A DNA stretch of 64,000 nucleotides, from assembly GCF_006538345.1 (NCBI RefSeq), contig NZ_BJKL01000006.1:253095-317094 (forward strand), in the 5' to 3' direction. Under the pieces are notes generated by a model, which made no database searches, had not been told where the DNA came from, and saw only the letters and a program-made list of their open reading frames with translations. Each line of letters starts with the position of its first letter. Within the stretch, counting starts at the first letter, position 1. This DNA is from Alteromonas sp. KUL49 (lineage in GTDB: Bacteria > Pseudomonadota > Gammaproteobacteria > Enterobacterales > Alteromonadaceae). Shown one piece after another: positions 62,509 to 64,000 of the stretch. The position numbers were made by a program, and so were the translations under genes.

Positions 62509-64000
62509 AGCGTTGTGTCCTCAACGAATTGTCCGAGCGTTTTGTAGCTTTGATAAGCCACTTTGTAGAACGAAACAGCATCTGGGTTGGGTGTGTAAGT
62601 GTGTGCAACTGGTGAGGCCATCACACGCTGTGCATCTGCCACACTTTTATAGGCTCCGCCGATTTTGGCAGCGAAAATTGCGGCGCCAAGTGCGCAACTT
62701 TGGTCGCTTTTTAGTGTTTGGATAGGTCTATTCCATATGTCAGCGCAAGTTTGCATGACCAAGTCTGATTTTTTTGAAATACCACCGATTGCAACGACAG
62801 AGCGAATAGGGATTTGATTGTCGGTAAATCTCTCTATGATGGCTTTTGCACCGAAGGCCGTCGCTTCGACCAATGCCCTAAAAACATGTGCTGCGCTCGT
62901 TCCAAGCTTTAACCCAGTAATAGCAGCGGCTACATGTTGATTCGCGTCTGGTGTTCGTCTGCCATTGACCCAGTCCAAAGCCAACACACTGGTTTGCTCT
63001 CGTGGAATATTCTGTGCTTCCTGCGATAGCGCTATAAGCGTCTGGTCGTTCAGAGCTTGAATGAGTAAACGCTTTTGCTCTTCTGTGACGCTATCACTAC
63101 TGTTTACAATCGAAACCGCAGTTGCGTTAATCAGTCTTTGGAACCATGCATAGAAGTCACCGAAGGCTGATTGTCCGGCCTCCAGACCTACCATATTCGG
63201 TACAACCGATCCCTCTACTTGGCCACAAATTCCATTAACAGCGTTACTTGAAATGGTGTCAGGAGAACAGACAGTTATGTCACATGTTGAAGTACCCATG
63301 ACTTTAGTGAGTACTCCTTCCTCTACATTTGCGGCAACAGCACCCATGTGACAGTCAAAAGCACCAAACCCAATAGGTAAATTTTTAGGGAGGGATAGTC
63401 GATGAGCCCACTCCGATGTAAGACACCCAACCGCTTGGTCAGAGCAAAAGGTTTCTGATGGCAATCGATTGACTAAGCCGTCAAGTAACGGATCTACCGA
63501 TACAAAGAAATCATTAGGTGGAAAGCCACCCCAGTTCTCGTGCCACATCATTTTATGCCCTGCAGCACAGCGACCCAGTCTTAACTCTGACGGATGGGTA
63601 GTTCCGGTAAGTACCGCAGGCAGCCAGTCACAGTGTTCGACCCACATGTGTGCCTGGTTTGCGACACTCTTATCATTGCGCATGACGTGCAATGCTTTTG
63701 CCCAATACCATTCGGAAGAGTAGATTGACCCCTCGTACTTCAAATAGTTAGTGGATGCACTGAGTGCCTTTCTTGTAATTTCTTCCGCTTCAGATATTGC
63801 TGTATGGTCTTTCCAGAGGACAAACATTGCATTGGGGTTGTCCACAAATTCAGGCTTTAGCGCTAGCGCCTGGCCATTCTCATCTACAGCGATGGGGGTA
63901 GAACCAGTAGTATCTATACTGAGACCAATAATATTGTCATTGGCATTTTTTGGCGCGACTTGCCAAAGCGATTGAATTACAAGTTCGGTTGACTCTAGGT
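62505..64000 (-). CDS. araB: Ribulokinase, 5' end beyond the window
   Basis: Phosphorylates L-ribulose. The frame is open to the right edge; a GTG at 63845 is internal. Upstream of it the reading is LSIDTTGSTPIAVDENG and LALKPEF, followed by NPNAMFVLWKDHTA, all AraB-typical. The visible part lacks only the first few tens of residues. Further motifs: GVLTKVMGTSTCDITVCSPD, GRRTPDANQHVAAAITGLKL. The stop overlaps the araD start (ATGA). Confidence 0.96.
   Translation of the reverse strand, partial: LESTELVIQSLWQVAPKNANDNIIGLSIDTTGSTPIAVDENGQALALKPEFVDNPNAMFVLWKDHTAISEAEEITRKALSASTNYLKYEGSIYSSEWYWAKALHVMRNDKSVANQAHMWVEHCDWLPAVLTGTTHPSELRLGRCAAGHKMMWHENWGGFPPNDFFVSVDPLLDGLVNRLPSETFCSDQAVGCLTSEWAHRLSLPKNLPIGFGAFDCHMGAVAANVEEGVLTKVMGTSTCDITVCSPDTISSNAVNGICGQVEGSVVPNMVGLEAGQSAFGDFYAWFQRLINATAVSIVNSSDSVTEEQKRLLIQALNDQTLIALSQEAQNIPREQTSVLALDWVNGRRTPDANQHVAAAITGLKLGTSAAHVFRALVEATAFGAKAIIERFTDNQIPIRSVVAIGGISKKSDLVMQTCADIWNRPIQTLKSDQSCALGAAIFAAKIGGAYKSVADAQRVMASPVAHTYTPNPDAVSFYKVAYQSYKTLGQFVEDTTL

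Noticed and set aside
62505..63845. A complete 446-residue kinase starting at GTG 63845
   Set aside because: The reading frame continues to the window end with AraB-like sequence (LSIDTTGSTP), so it is a partial araB.

Overview
The window is chromosomal DNA of a marine gammaproteobacterium, most likely Alteromonadales (Alteromonadaceae such as Alteromonas, Aestuariibacter or Paraglaciecola). The hemCDXY order, RlmF, YcjX/YcjF, a rich set of membrane-tethered regulators, TonB-dependent receptors and S9/S41 peptidases all fit. The genus is inferred from gene content only. Genes are tightly packed on both strands, and no rRNA, tRNA, CRISPR array, phage or insertion sequence was seen.

Layout. 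1-3783: 3' part of hemC, then hemD, hemX and hemY (heme pathway); hemX carries an apparent single-base deletion. 3848-9117: membrane AraC regulator, S41-type protein, rlmF, and a divergent SDR/TetR pair with two palindromic operators. 9144-14277: ECF sigma factor fused to a membrane domain with glycine-periodic pentads, divergent from a CIA30-like exported protein and an acyltransferase; then a ThrE-type exporter. 14317-17957: five-gene operon speD - DUF350 - bitopic periplasmic protein - tiny Tyr/Gly-rich membrane protein - membrane spermidine synthase, probably polyamine chemistry at the inner membrane. 18033-21563: two small membrane proteins divergent from a CpxRA-like two-component system. 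21636-26052: exported kynurenine-formamidase-like hydrolase, kynureninase, ycjF/ycjX. 26162-26271: an isolated long imperfect palindrome. 26321-41820: mixed housekeeping and signalling genes (gloA, PEP-CTERM-like protein, diguanylate cyclase, S41 protease, MBL hydrolase, LysR/acyl-CoA dehydrogenase, AraC, LytTR regulator with likely tandem operators, exported nucleosidase, MCP).

42087-52208 is the most coherent specialised region: a zinc-acquisition island. It holds a His-Asp-tract CobW GTPase translationally coupled to a PhoX-like phosphatase, a TonB receptor with several His/Asp-rich loops, a ZrgA-like (DUF2796) His-repeat protein, a MerC-like protein, two DUF3299 proteins around a small periplasmic protein, and an FtsX/MacB-type ABC transporter. 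A perfect 19-bp palindrome identical to the core of the enterobacterial Zur operator lies between the receptor and zrgA, and a related 14-bp palindrome lies between the DUF3299 operon and the ABC genes. The locus resembles the Vibrio cholerae zrg zinc-uptake locus, with added outer-membrane and GTPase parts.

52250-58825: a small membrane-anchored HTH protein with a small membrane partner, an S9 peptidase, an NhaC antiporter and a second TonB receptor. 59060-64000: an arabinose operon in the order araB (cut by the window end) - araD - araA - GHL15-like lipoprotein.

Three genes (hemX, zrgA, one DUF3299 gene) are each restored by adding one base, which suggests either a sequencing-error pattern or real frameshifts. 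This matters before any of them is called a pseudogene.
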